Positions 38,828 through 48,140 of a DNA stretch of 64,000 nt are shown here, one piece after another. The notes beneath the pieces were generated by a model. The model saw nothing but the letters and a program-made list of their open reading frames with translations, made no database searches and was not told the origin of the DNA. This DNA comes from Reyranella massiliensis 521. Its GTDB lineage: Bacteria > Pseudomonadota > Alphaproteobacteria > Reyranellales > Reyranellaceae. A program made the translations under genes and the position numbers. The DNA lies in the NCBI RefSeq assembly GCF_000312425.1, contig NZ_HE997181.1, forward strand, positions 4,654,045 to 4,718,044. Direction: 5' to 3'. Each line of letters starts with the position of its first letter. The first letter of the stretch is position 1.

Positions 38828-39510
38828 CGACGGACCTCGACGTCGTCATCCCGACTTTGAATGCGGGCAGCACCCTGGCCCGCACGCTCGATGCACTTCG
38901 CGACAGCGACCTCGGTCTGCGGATCACGGTCTGCGATGGCGGATCGACCGACGATACCGTCGCCATTGCGCAACAGGCCGGCGCCACGGTCGTGACGGTG
39001 AGTACGGCCGGCCGCGGCCCACAGCTCGCGGCCGGCGCGACCGATGGCAGCGCGCCGTGGATTCTCTTCCTGCATGCCGACACGGTGCTCGGAACGGGCT
39101 GGAATGCCGTCGTCCGCAGCTTCACGTCCCGCAAGACGAATGCCGGAAGGGCCGGTTACTTCCGCCTGCGCTTCGACACGTCAGATCCCCGCGCGCGCCG
39201 CGTCGAAAGGCTCGCCACCCTGCGATGTCGCCTGCTCGGCCTCCCCTATGGCGATCAGGGGCTGCTGATCTCGCGCGCGCTCTACGAATATCTCGACGGG
39301 TTCAAGCCCCTGCCTCTGATGGAGGATGTCGAGTTCGTGCGCCGCATCGGCGCCAGGAACCTGGTCGCACTCGACGCCGAGGCCGTTACGTCGGCGGTGC
39401 GCTACGAGCGCGACGGCTGGCTCAGGCGCCCGTTGCGAAATCTCGGCTGCCTTAGCCTCTACTTTCTCGGCATGTCGCCGCGCACCCTGCAGCGGCTCTA
39501 CGGACGATGA
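38782..39510 (+). CDS. TIGR04283-type family 2 glycosyltransferase
   Basis: About 242 residues. GT-A fold: LDVVIPTLNAGSTLARTLDAL, VCDGGSTDDTV, TAGRGPQLAAGA, LFLHADTVL (DxD-like) and PYGDQGLLISRALYEYLDGFKPLPLMEDVEF are the pattern of rSAM/selenodomain-associated transferase 2. There is no ATG or GTG near the domain start; the nearest plausible codon is TTG at 38782, inside the end of the radical SAM gene, so the exact start is uncertain. It ends in an ATGA overlap with the next gene. Confidence 0.83.
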   Translation: MCKVLRPGRCRLQPVATDLDVVIPTLNAGSTLARTLDALRDSDLGLRITVCDGGSTDDTVAIAQQAGATVVTVSTAGRGPQLAAGATDGSAPWILFLHADTVLGTGWNAVVRSFTSRKTNAGRAGYFRLRFDTSDPRARRVERLATLRCRLLGLPYGDQGLLISRALYEYLDGFKPLPLMEDVEFVRRIGARNLVALDAEAVTSAVRYERDGWLRRPLRNLGCLSLYFLGMSPRTLQRLYGR

Positions 39511-40097
39511 CCCGCCATCTCGTGATCTTCGCCCGCGCGCCGCAGGCTGGCCGCATCAAGCGACGGCTCGGCGCCGAGATCGGCATTCTGGAAGCGGCCC
39601 GCTTCTACAGGTCGTTGCTGGCCCGGCAGATCGCTCGACTGGTCCGGGATCGTCGCTGGACAGTCTGGCTGTTCGTCACGCCGGACAATGCGCTCGATCA
39701 TGTTGTCTGGCGCCGCCTCGTGCCGACAGTACACCGCCGGCCGCAGCGGCAGGGCGACCTCGGCCGGCGCATGAAGCTGCCCTTTCTGTCGTTGCCGCCG
39801 GGGCCGGTCGTCCTGGTCGGCAGCGATATTCCGCATTTGCGCGCGCATCACATCGCCCACGCCTTCGCTTTGCTAGGACAACACGACCTCGTCTTCGGTC
39901 CGGCACGCGACGGCGGTTTCTGGCTGATCGGCGCCAAGAGGACGAAACCGCTTCCGCAAACATTGTTCGCCGGCGTGCGCTGGTCGACATCGACCGCGCT
40001 GGCCGAGACGCTGGCCGGCTTGCCGAAGCATGTGACGACGGCCTTGGCGGACACGCTGGACGATGTCGACGACGCCGAGACGTACCGGCGGCTCTAG
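39507..40097 (+). CDS. TIGR04282-type glycosyltransferase (DUF2064)
   Basis: 196 residues. HLVIFARAPQAGRIKRRLGAEIG at the start (nucleotidyl/glycosyltransferase A-like), QGDLGRRMKLPF, VVLVGSDIPHLRAHHIAHAFALLGQHDLVFGPARDGGFWLIG are the signature of rSAM/selenodomain-associated transferase 1. Begins in a 4-bp overlap with the preceding gene, so the three genes form one translationally linked unit. Converges with the TPR-glycosyltransferase gene. Confidence 0.87.
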   Translation: MTRHLVIFARAPQAGRIKRRLGAEIGILEAARFYRSLLARQIARLVRDRRWTVWLFVTPDNALDHVVWRRLVPTVHRRPQRQGDLGRRMKLPFLSLPPGPVVLVGSDIPHLRAHHIAHAFALLGQHDLVFGPARDGGFWLIGAKRTKPLPQTLFAGVRWSTSTALAETLAGLPKHVTTALADTLDDVDDAETYRRL

Positions 40098-40103
40098 AAG
40101 CAG

Positions 40104-41528
40104 CTACCGGCTCTTGAGGGCGTGAAGCTCGGCGCGGACCGCGGCGAACACCGACGTCCAGTCCCCGGGCATGGACTGCCGGAACAGGCGGGTCGAGCGG
40201 TACCAGGGCGCGCTGTCGCCACCGAGCTGCCAGCGCCAGTCGGCCGCCGACGGCAGCAGCACCCAGGTCTTCATGCCCATCGCCGCGGCCAAATGCGCCA
40301 CCGGCGCGTCGATCGAGATCAGCAAATCGAGCTGCGACAGCGCGGTCGCAGCTTCGGCAAAGTCGAAGATGCCACGGCCGACATCGTGCACCAGGCCGCC
40401 GGCGCCGAACTGCTGGATATCCTTCTGGTGCACGCCACCCTGCAGGCTGAACACCAGAAGTTCGGGATCGCCGGCAAGCGGCAGGAAATGCGAGAACGGC
40501 ACCGAGCGCTGTCGATCCTGCGCCTGGCCGGGCATTGCCGCCCAGTAGATGCCAACCCTGAGCTTCGCTTGCTCCAGCGTGCCGAGCTTGATGCGGCTGT
40601 CGTCCGGCGCGCGCAGATAGGCGGACTCGGCGGCGAGCGCGATGAAGTCCGTACCGCAAAGATGCGGCAGCGACACCATCGACGCATGCAGATCAAATTC
40701 GGGCAGCCCTTCACCTTCGGCCACCACCTCGTCGACATAGTCGACGGCGCACAGCAGCTCCTTGAGAAGCGCCTGGCAGAGCACGATCACCGTCGCCCCG
40801 CGGCGCTTTAATTCGCGCGCGAAACGCACGAACAGCAGCGCGTCGCTCAAGCCCTGCTCGGGATAGAGCAGGATGCGTTTGCCTTCAATCGGTCCGCCGT
40901 CCCAGGCGGGTTGCCCGAATTCCGGCGCCGGCGTTTCCGGCAGACGCTTGCGGGCTTCGTAAGCCGCGAAGCCCGACGCCAGCTCGCCACGCATCAACAG
41001 CGCGATCGCGAGTTCGACGCGGGCGCGACGGTTGTCGGGGGTGAGCGTCAGGGCGCGACTGAAGCAGCCGACGGCTTCGTCGAGACGACCGAGATCGCGC
41101 AGGCAGAGCGCCAGATTGAAGAAGCCCTCGGCATAGTCGCGATTGAGCGCGATCGACTGGAAGTGATGCTTCACCGCTTCGTCGGGCCGATTGGCGGCAC
41201 GCAGCGCATTGCCGAGATTGGAATGCAGCGCAGGGTTCTGCGGATCGGCCGCCAGCGACAGGCGATGATGCGCGACCGACGCTTCGAGCTTGCCGGCCAG
41301 CCGCAGCGCCACGCCGAGATTGTTGTGCAGCTCGGCGTGATAGGGCCGCACGGCAAGCAGCCGGAGATAAGAAGAGATCGCCTCGTCGAGACGGCCGGCA
41401 CGATGCGCCTGCGAGGCCAGCCGGAGCTGCTGCACAAAGCTGTCAGCATCGCTGCCGAACAAAGGCGTCGGCGCGTCGGTGGCCGTGGACTCCGGCCTCG
41501 TGGGATGCAGCGTCGGCGTGTCGTTCAC
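40104..41528 (-). CDS. TPR protein with GT9/GT41-like glycosyltransferase domain
   Basis: 474 residues from GTG 41528. Residues ~30-210 hold five or six tetratricopeptide repeats (for example AISSYLRLLAVRPYHAELHNNLGVALRL). The C-terminal half looks like a GT-B transferase: LLYPEQGLSDALLFVRFARELKRRGATV, VGIYWAAMPGQAQDRQRSVPFSHFLPL and the donor-site SIDAPVAHLAAAMGMKTWVLLPSAADWRW. Such proteins glycosylate proteins or envelope polymers. It converges on the rSAM cluster; a link between them is possible but unproven. Confidence 0.8.
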   Translation of the reverse strand: MNDTPTLHPTRPESTATDAPTPLFGSDADSFVQQLRLASQAHRAGRLDEAISSYLRLLAVRPYHAELHNNLGVALRLAGKLEASVAHHRLSLAADPQNPALHSNLGNALRAANRPDEAVKHHFQSIALNRDYAEGFFNLALCLRDLGRLDEAVGCFSRALTLTPDNRRARVELAIALLMRGELASGFAAYEARKRLPETPAPEFGQPAWDGGPIEGKRILLYPEQGLSDALLFVRFARELKRRGATVIVLCQALLKELLCAVDYVDEVVAEGEGLPEFDLHASMVSLPHLCGTDFIALAAESAYLRAPDDSRIKLGTLEQAKLRVGIYWAAMPGQAQDRQRSVPFSHFLPLAGDPELLVFSLQGGVHQKDIQQFGAGGLVHDVGRGIFDFAEAATALSQLDLLISIDAPVAHLAAAMGMKTWVLLPSAADWRWQLGGDSAPWYRSTRLFRQSMPGDWTSVFAAVRAELHALKSR

Positions 41529-41599
41529 GGCACTCGCTCGTACGGGAGCAGTGTATCCTACATCAGCCCGTCATCTTAAACATCTGCGGGCGCATAGAA

Positions 41600-41632
41600 A
41601 AACGGCGCGGTCCCGAAGGTTCCGCGCCGTTT
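41600..41632 (-). terminator. Rho-independent terminator after asd
   Basis: 11-bp perfect arms AAACGGCGCGG / CCGCGCCGTTT with an 11-base loop. The minus strand continues into a run of T (TTTTTCTATG). It lies 28 bp past the asd stop. Confidence 0.85.
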
Positions 41633-41660
41633 CAATGTCCGGAAAAGCGGACGATCGCAG

Positions 41661-42674
<1,014 letters not shown>

Positions 42675-42869
42675 GACTATATGCGCCTTGTGTGCGCGCT
42701 CCTCTGATTGACGGACAGAGGGAGATACGCGCCGGGTCCCCCTTTTGCAAGGAAACCGCCGGAAACAGCGGATTGTTGCGGCATCTGGCCGATCTACGAA
42801 ACCCCGCCGACACACGGTCTTGACGGCAACCGAGGCCCCGCCCCCATATCGGCGCGAAAGGGAGATTCA

Positions 42870-44081
42870 ATGACCGAGACAGGCCTGCCGCTCGCAGGAT
42901 TGCGCGTCCTGGATATCAGCTCGTTCATCGCCGCCCCCGCGGCCGCTGTAGTGCTGGGCGACTGGGGCGCCGACGTGATCAAGATCGAGGGGCCCGACGG
43001 CGACGCCAACCGCAAGATCATGCACGACTCGGCCAACTACCCGAAGGCCGAGGTCAACTATCCCTGGCACATGGATTCGCGCAACAAGCGCTCCCTGACG
43101 CTCGATCTCAAGCAACCGGCCGCGCGTGCCGCACTCGACCGGCTGATCGCCGTCTCCGACATCGTCATCTGCAACTTCCCGCCGCCGGTGCGCGACAAGC
43201 TCCGGCTCACCTACGAGGACATGAAGAAGGTCAACCCGAAGCTGATCTATGCGTCGCTGACCGGCTATGGCGAGACCGGCCCCGACCGCGACCGGCCGGG
43301 CTTCGACGTCACCGCCTACTTCGCCCGCTCCGGCCTGCTCGATGCGCAACGCTACGAAGGCGGCCCCCCGGGCGTGCCCGTGCCGGCGCAGGGCGACCGC
43401 GCGACAGCGATGACCTTGGTCTCCTCGATCCTGCTGGCGCTGGTCCACCGCATGAAGACCGGCGAAGGCTCGTGGGTCGGCACCTCGCTGCTGGGCAATG
43501 GCTTGTGGTCGTGCGGCGTAATCGCCCAGGCCGCGCTGGTCGGGGCTTTCCTGCCGCCGCGGCCGCCACCGGAACGTCCGCGCACGGCGCTGGGCAACAT
43601 CTACCGCACCCAGGACGATCGCTGGATCCAGCTCACCATCGTGCGCGAAGACAAGCTCTGGGCGCCGCTCTGCCGTGCATTGGGCAGGCCGGAGCTGCTC
43701 GACGATCCACGCTTCGTCGAGATCGGCGAGCGGCGGCAACGTTCGGCCGAACTCGCGGCGATTTTCAGCGAAACCTTCGCCACGCAGCCCTACGAACACT
43801 GGCGCAAGGCGCTGGCGGCGCACGAGATCACCTTCGGCGTCATCAGCCGGCCGCAGGACGTTCCCGACGACGAGCAGGCCGTCCATGCCGGCGCCGTGGT
43901 CGAAACGGCGATCCCGGAAATGCCGCGCACGCTGGCCAACCCGATCCGCGTGAGCTTCGCCGAACAGCGCATCGCCCATCCCGCCCCGACACTCGGCCAG
44001 CACACCGACGAAATTTTGGGCGAGGTCGGCCTCACGACGGACGAGATAGCCGGTCTGCGCTCGACGGGTGCAGTGAAATGA
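42870..44081 (+). CDS. Family III CoA-transferase (CaiB/BaiF), copy 1
   Basis: 403 residues from ATG 42870 with AAGGGAG upstream. CaiB/BaiF signatures: PLAGLRVLDISSFIAAPAAAVVLGDWGADVIKIE, NKRSLTLDLKQPAARA, SLTGYGETGPDRDRPGFDVTAYFARSGL, and the probable nucleophile Asp in QGDRATAMTL. Moves CoA between carboxylic acids; substrate unknown. Its last bases overlap the start of copy 2 (ATGA), indicating translational coupling. Confidence 0.9.
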   Translation: MTETGLPLAGLRVLDISSFIAAPAAAVVLGDWGADVIKIEGPDGDANRKIMHDSANYPKAEVNYPWHMDSRNKRSLTLDLKQPAARAALDRLIAVSDIVICNFPPPVRDKLRLTYEDMKKVNPKLIYASLTGYGETGPDRDRPGFDVTAYFARSGLLDAQRYEGGPPGVPVPAQGDRATAMTLVSSILLALVHRMKTGEGSWVGTSLLGNGLWSCGVIAQAALVGAFLPPRPPPERPRTALGNIYRTQDDRWIQLTIVREDKLWAPLCRALGRPELLDDPRFVEIGERRQRSAELAAIFSETFATQPYEHWRKALAAHEITFGVISRPQDVPDDEQAVHAGAVVETAIPEMPRTLANPIRVSFAEQRIAHPAPTLGQHTDEILGEVGLTTDEIAGLRSTGAVK

Positions 44082-45316
44082 GTGAAGCCCTGAGCAACGA
44101 GGAGCCTTTGCCGCTCGCCGGCCTGCGCGTCCTCGACATCAGTTCGTTCATCGCCGCGCCCGCCGCAGCCGTTGCGCTGGCCGATTTCGGCGCCGACGTC
44201 ATCAAGATCGAGCCGCCCGTCGAGGGCGACCCGCACCGCAACAGCTTCCGCAACGCGAGCTACCCGCAAAGCGATCCGCCAGACGACCGGAATTTCCCCT
44301 GGCAGCTCGACGGCCGCCACAAGCGCTCGATCGCGCTCGATCTCAAGAACGCGGATGCCCGCACGATCCTCGACCGCCTGCTGCAGAAGGCCGATGTGCT
44401 GATCGTCAACTTTCCGCCACCGGCGCGCGAACGGCTGCGACTGCGCTGGGAAGACATCGAACCGATCAACCCGCGTCTCGTCTATTGTTCGCTGACGGGC
44501 TACGGCGAAAGCGGCCCCGACCGCGACCGGCCCGGCTTCGACATTACCGCCTATTTCGGTCGCTCCGGCATCCTCGATTCGGCGCGTTACGAAGACGGTC
44601 CGCCCGGCCTGTCGCTGCCCGCCCAGGGCGATCGGGCGACGGCGATGACCCTGGTAGCCGCGATCCTGCTGGGGCTGCGTCGTCGCGACCAGACCGGCAA
44701 GGGTGGCTGGGTCGGCACGTCGCTCTATGCCAACGGCGTGTGGGCCAACGGCACCTCCGCTGCCGGCGCGGTGATCGGCGCCAGGCTGCCGCCGCGCCAT
44801 CCCCCCGACAAGCCACGCAATGCCCTGACCAATCTCTACCGCACCAAGGACGATCGCTGGCTGCAGCTCCTCATGGTGCGCGACGACCGTCTCTGGGAGA
44901 AATTCTGCACTGTCATCGAGCGGCCGGATCTGCTGGCCGACCCGCGCTACGCCGGACGTCCCGAGCGCCGCGCCCATGCCCTGGAGCTGGGGGCCGAGCT
45001 GGTTCCGATCTTCGCCGCCCGGACCTACGCCGAATGGGAACAGGCACTGGCCGGCACCGGCATTCCGTTTGGCGTCATCGGACGACTGGTCGACGTGATC
45101 GACGATGAGCAGGCCGAGCATGCCGGCATCTTCGCCGACACGACCAATCCCGAGATCCCGCGCACGGTGAACAATCCGATCCGTCTGGGCTTTGCGAAGC
45201 CGCGGCCGGCCGGCCCGCCGCCCGCGGTGGGCCAGCACAACGACGAGATCCTGCACGAAACAGGATTCAGCGAGGCCGAGATCGCGGCCTTCAAAAAGGC
45301 GGGCGCCCTGGGCTAG
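44078..45316 (+). CDS. Family III CoA-transferase (CaiB/BaiF), copy 2
   Basis: 412 residues. Colinear with copy 1 along its whole length (GLRVLDISSFIAAPAAAVALADFGADVIKIEPP; SLTGYGESGPDRDRPGFDITAYFGRSGIL; QGDRATAMTL with the probable catalytic Asp) but clearly diverged, so it is an old tandem duplication. The pair could form a heterodimer in the interlocked fold of this family. The mesaconyl-CoA hydratase pair lies 11 kb away, so any pathway link is speculative. Confidence 0.9.
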   Translation: MSEALSNEEPLPLAGLRVLDISSFIAAPAAAVALADFGADVIKIEPPVEGDPHRNSFRNASYPQSDPPDDRNFPWQLDGRHKRSIALDLKNADARTILDRLLQKADVLIVNFPPPARERLRLRWEDIEPINPRLVYCSLTGYGESGPDRDRPGFDITAYFGRSGILDSARYEDGPPGLSLPAQGDRATAMTLVAAILLGLRRRDQTGKGGWVGTSLYANGVWANGTSAAGAVIGARLPPRHPPDKPRNALTNLYRTKDDRWLQLLMVRDDRLWEKFCTVIERPDLLADPRYAGRPERRAHALELGAELVPIFAARTYAEWEQALAGTGIPFGVIGRLVDVIDDEQAEHAGIFADTTNPEIPRTVNNPIRLGFAKPRPAGPPPAVGQHNDEILHETGFSEAEIAAFKKAGALG

Positions 45317-45338
45317 GACTTTGCGCTAGACTGGGCCC

Positions 45339-45671
45339 ATGGCTGCGCGCTTCCAGACCTATGCCGAGTTCTGGCCGTTCTACCTTCGGGAACACGCCAA
45401 GCCGGCGACGCGCGTCGTGCATTATTTCGGCACCATCCTCTCGGCGGCCGTCCTGATCTGGGCGACCGCCAGCCAGAATTGGTGGTGGCTGATCGCGGTT
45501 CCATTGCTGGGCTACGGCCCGGCCTGGTTCGGTCACTTCTTCATCGAGAAGAACAAGCCCGCGACCTTCCAGGCACCGTTCTGGTCGCTGATCAGCGACT
45601 ATCGCATGTGCGGCCTATTCCTGACCGGCCGGCTGGGTGATGAGCTGATGAAGTATCAGATTCGCGGCTGA
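45339..45671 (+). CDS. Mpo1-like/DUF962 membrane protein
   Basis: 110 residues. DUF962 pattern: FWPFYLREHAKPATRVVHYFGT, two hydrophobic segments (AAVLIWATASQNWWWLIAVPLLGYG), and WFGHFFIEKNKPATFQAPFWSLISDY. The conserved His residues match the iron ligands of yeast Mpo1, a fatty-acid alpha-dioxygenase-like enzyme. Starts 22 bp after the CoA-transferase pair. Confidence 0.85.
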   Translation: MAARFQTYAEFWPFYLREHAKPATRVVHYFGTILSAAVLIWATASQNWWWLIAVPLLGYGPAWFGHFFIEKNKPATFQAPFWSLISDYRMCGLFLTGRLGDELMKYQIRG

Positions 45672-45765
45672 TTGCTGCCCCCGATTGGCCTCGCCCGAGG
45701 CCCTTGCGCCGATGGGGAGCCGAGGCCACATTGCGCTCAATACAAATTCCCCCGTCCGAGGACCT

Positions 45766-46701
45766 ATGGAAACGATGCTGAAGGGCGCCGCGCCGCAGGC
45801 TGCCCCCGCCGATCTCATCAAGGACAGCGACCAGACCAAGTTCGCCAAGGACGTGCTCGAAGCCTCGCGCACAGTTCCGGTCATCGTCGACTTCTGGGCG
45901 CCGTGGTGCGGGCCGTGCAAGACGCTGCAGCCGATCATCGAAAAGGTGGTCAAGGAAGCCAAAGGCGCGGTGAAGCTGGTCAAGATCGACATCGACAAGA
46001 ACCAGATGCTGGCCCAGCAGCTCCGCATCCAGTCGATCCCGGCAGTCTATGCCTTCTTCGGTGGCCGCCCGGTCGATGGCTTCATGGGCGCCGTGCCGGA
46101 AAGCCAGGTGAAGCAATTCGTCGATCGCCTCGTGCAGGCTGCCGGCGGTGCGCCGGGCGCCGATGGCAACGCCAACGAAATTGCCGAGCTGCTCGAACAC
46201 GCTAAAGCCGCCGTCGCGCAGAACGACATGGAAACCGCGGCGCAGATCTACAGCGAGATCCTGGGCGTGGAGCCCACCAACGTGGTCGCGCTGGCCGGTC
46301 TTGCCCGTTACCAGGTCTCGCTCGGCGATCTCGAGCAGGCAAAGGAACTGCTCAACCAGATTCCCGCCAAGGAACGTACCGGTGCCGACGTCGTGGCCGT
46401 GCAGGCCGCCATCGATCTTGCGGAGAAGGCCAAGGAAGCGGGCCCCATCGGCGAGCTCAAGGCCAAGGCTGACGCCAACCCCAAGGATTTCCAGACCCGG
46501 CTCGATCTCGCCATGGCCTACTGGGCCGGCAACCAGAAGCAGGAAGCGGTCGACGAGCTGCTTGCGATGATCAAGGCCGACCGCAACTGGAACGAAGCCG
46601 CCGCGCGCCAGCAGCTGCTGAAGTTCTTCGAGGCGCTGGGCTTCACCGACCCGATTTCCGTCGACGGCCGCAAGCGGCTTTCGACCATCCTGTTCTCCTG
46701 A
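45766..46701 (+). CDS. ybbN: Thioredoxin-TPR protein YbbN/CnoX-like
   Basis: 311 residues from ATG 45766 (GAGG upstream). N-terminal thioredoxin domain with intact redox motif WCGPC (Cys48, Cys51), then four TPR-like helical repeats (IAELLEHAKAAVAQNDMETAAQIYSEIL, VALAGLARYQVSLGDLEQAKELL). Family members act as holdase co-chaperones or protein oxidoreductases. Same strand as the following Lon-like, Trm112 and DUF971 genes, which form a compact group. Confidence 0.9.
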   Translation: METMLKGAAPQAAPADLIKDSDQTKFAKDVLEASRTVPVIVDFWAPWCGPCKTLQPIIEKVVKEAKGAVKLVKIDIDKNQMLAQQLRIQSIPAVYAFFGGRPVDGFMGAVPESQVKQFVDRLVQAAGGAPGADGNANEIAELLEHAKAAVAQNDMETAAQIYSEILGVEPTNVVALAGLARYQVSLGDLEQAKELLNQIPAKERTGADVVAVQAAIDLAEKAKEAGPIGELKAKADANPKDFQTRLDLAMAYWAGNQKQEAVDELLAMIKADRNWNEAAARQQLLKFFEALGFTDPISVDGRKRLSTILFS

Positions 46702-46717
46702 GGGACGAACGGAGTCG

Positions 46718-47431
46718 ATGAGCGACAACGCGCCGGTACGTAACCCTTTCGATCCGACCTTCGAGCAGCTGCCCGAGACGCTGCCGATCTTCCCGCTGTC
46801 GGGCGTGCTGTTGCTGCCCGGCGGCCGGCTACCGCTCAACGTCTTCGAGCCGCGCTATCTCGCGATGGTCTTCGATGCGCTGGCAGGCCACCGCATGATC
46901 GGCATGGTGCAGCCCCAGCAACCCGGCGGTTTCGCCGGCGACGGGCTGCCGACCGACAATGGCGCACCCAAGGTGCACAAGGTGGGCTGCGCCGGCCGCA
47001 TCGTCAGTTTCAACGAAACCGAGGACGGCCGGCTGCTGCTGGCGCTGGCCGGCATCTGCCGTTTCGAGATCGTGCGCGAGCTCGAGCCCGCTCACGGCGG
47101 TTATCGCCGGGTCTCGTCGGTCTTCTCGCCCTATCGCGCCGATCTCGACCATGCCGACGAGCTGGTCGAGCTGGATCGCGAGCGCCTGATGGCGGCTCTC
47201 GCCGCCTTCTTCCGCTCGCGCAACCTCTCCACGGACTGGGATGCGGTCAAACAGGCCGCCGATGCCAATCTGGTGACGTCGCTGTCGATGGTGCTACCGT
47301 TCGGCCCGGCCGAGAAGCAGGCGCTGCTCGAAGCCGCCGACAGTTCGGCACGCGCCAAGCTGTTGCTCGCCTTCCTGGAAATGAACGCGTTCGGCGAGCC
47401 GTCCGACACGCCGCCACGCCGGACCAATTGA
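46718..47431 (+). CDS. Lon N-terminal substrate-binding domain protein
   Basis: 237 residues. Only the N-terminal domain of Lon protease is present: [77 protein letters not shown], and a helical C-terminus. There is no AAA or protease domain, so it is a stand-alone binding protein of unknown role. 16 bp after ybbN. Confidence 0.9.
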   Translation: MSDNAPVRNPFDPTFEQLPETLPIFPLSGVLLLPGGRLPLNVFEPRYLAMVFDALAGHRMIGMVQPQQPGGFAGDGLPTDNGAPKVHKVGCAGRIVSFNETEDGRLLLALAGICRFEIVRELEPAHGGYRRVSSVFSPYRADLDHADELVELDRERLMAALAAFFRSRNLSTDWDAVKQAADANLVTSLSMVLPFGPAEKQALLEAADSSARAKLLLAFLEMNAFGEPSDTPPRRTN

Positions 47432-47436
47432 AAGCG

Positions 47437-47454
47437 GCATGCCCCCGGGCATGC
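47437..47454. other. Intercistronic hairpin
   Basis: GCATGCCC / GGGCATGC palindrome with CC at its centre, between the Lon-like and Trm112 genes. No T-run follows, so not a clear terminator; may be an mRNA processing or stability hairpin. Confidence 0.35.
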
Positions 47455-47493
47455 TATAAAGGCCGCCATAGAGACCAAGGAAAGCAGCGCACG

Positions 47494-47712
47494 ATGAGCC
47501 CTCCATCGGACGAACCTGCAGCCCCGCGCCGCGGCGGCGTGGACCCCAAGCTGCTGGAGATTCTCGTTTGTCCCGCGACCCACGGACCGCTGGAGTACGA
47601 CGCGGCGGCCGGCGAGCTGATCAGCCGCAAGGCAGGTCTCGCCTATCCGATCCGCGACGGCATTCCCATCATGCTGGTGAGCGAAGCCCGCCAGATTCGC
47701 GACGTGCCGTGA
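47494..47712 (+). CDS. Trm112 family protein
   Basis: 72 residues. [19 protein letters not shown]...[26 protein letters not shown] is the YcaR/Trm112 zinc-ribbon-like fold; only one cysteine remains of the metal site. Homologues act as small activators of methyltransferases. Within the ybbN-DUF971 group. Confidence 0.87.
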   Translation: MSPPSDEPAAPRRGGVDPKLLEILVCPATHGPLEYDAAAGELISRKAGLAYPIRDGIPIMLVSEARQIRDVP

Positions 47713-47722
47713 GCGCCCGACC

Positions 47723-48136
47723 ATGACAGCCGACCATTTTCCCAAGGCCGTGCCCGATGGCGGCAGCTACGAGTCGACAACAGCGCCCTGGCCGGTCGAG
47801 CTGCGCGTCTTCAAGGAAGAAGGGCGGCTCGAAATCGATTTTTCGGATGGCCATGCCTGCGCGCTGACGGCCGAGTATCTGCGCGTCGAAAGCCCGTCGG
47901 CGGAAGTGCAGGGCCACGGTCCCAGCCAGAAGAAGATCGTGTCCGGTCGTCGTCACGTGAAGATCGCGGCCGTCGAAGCGGTCGGCCACTACGCCATTCG
48001 CATCGTCTTCGACGACAAGCACGACAGCGGCATCTACAGCTGGGCCTACTTGCGCGAACTCAGCGAAACCCATGCCGAACGCTGGGCCGCCTATCAGGCC
48101 GCCCTGCTCCAGCGCGGCCTCAGCCGAGATCCTTGA
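47723..48136 (+). CDS. DUF971 (GBBH-like N-terminal) protein
   Basis: 137 residues. WPVELRVFKEEGRLEIDFSDGHACALTAEYLRVESPSAEVQGHG matches DUF971, the domain also found at the N-terminus of gamma-butyrobetaine hydroxylase; FDDKHDSGIYSWAYLREL is the conserved second half. Stand-alone bacterial forms have been suggested to work in iron-sulfur assembly. 10 bp after the Trm112 gene. Confidence 0.85.
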   Translation: MTADHFPKAVPDGGSYESTTAPWPVELRVFKEEGRLEIDFSDGHACALTAEYLRVESPSAEVQGHGPSQKKIVSGRRHVKIAAVEAVGHYAIRIVFDDKHDSGIYSWAYLRELSETHAERWAAYQAALLQRGLSRDP

Positions 48137-48140
48137 TTAC

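Noticed and set aside
42870..45316. Tandem CoA-transferases as an assembly duplication artefact
   Set aside because: The two copies differ at many positions throughout and have distinct lengths, so this is a true old duplication.
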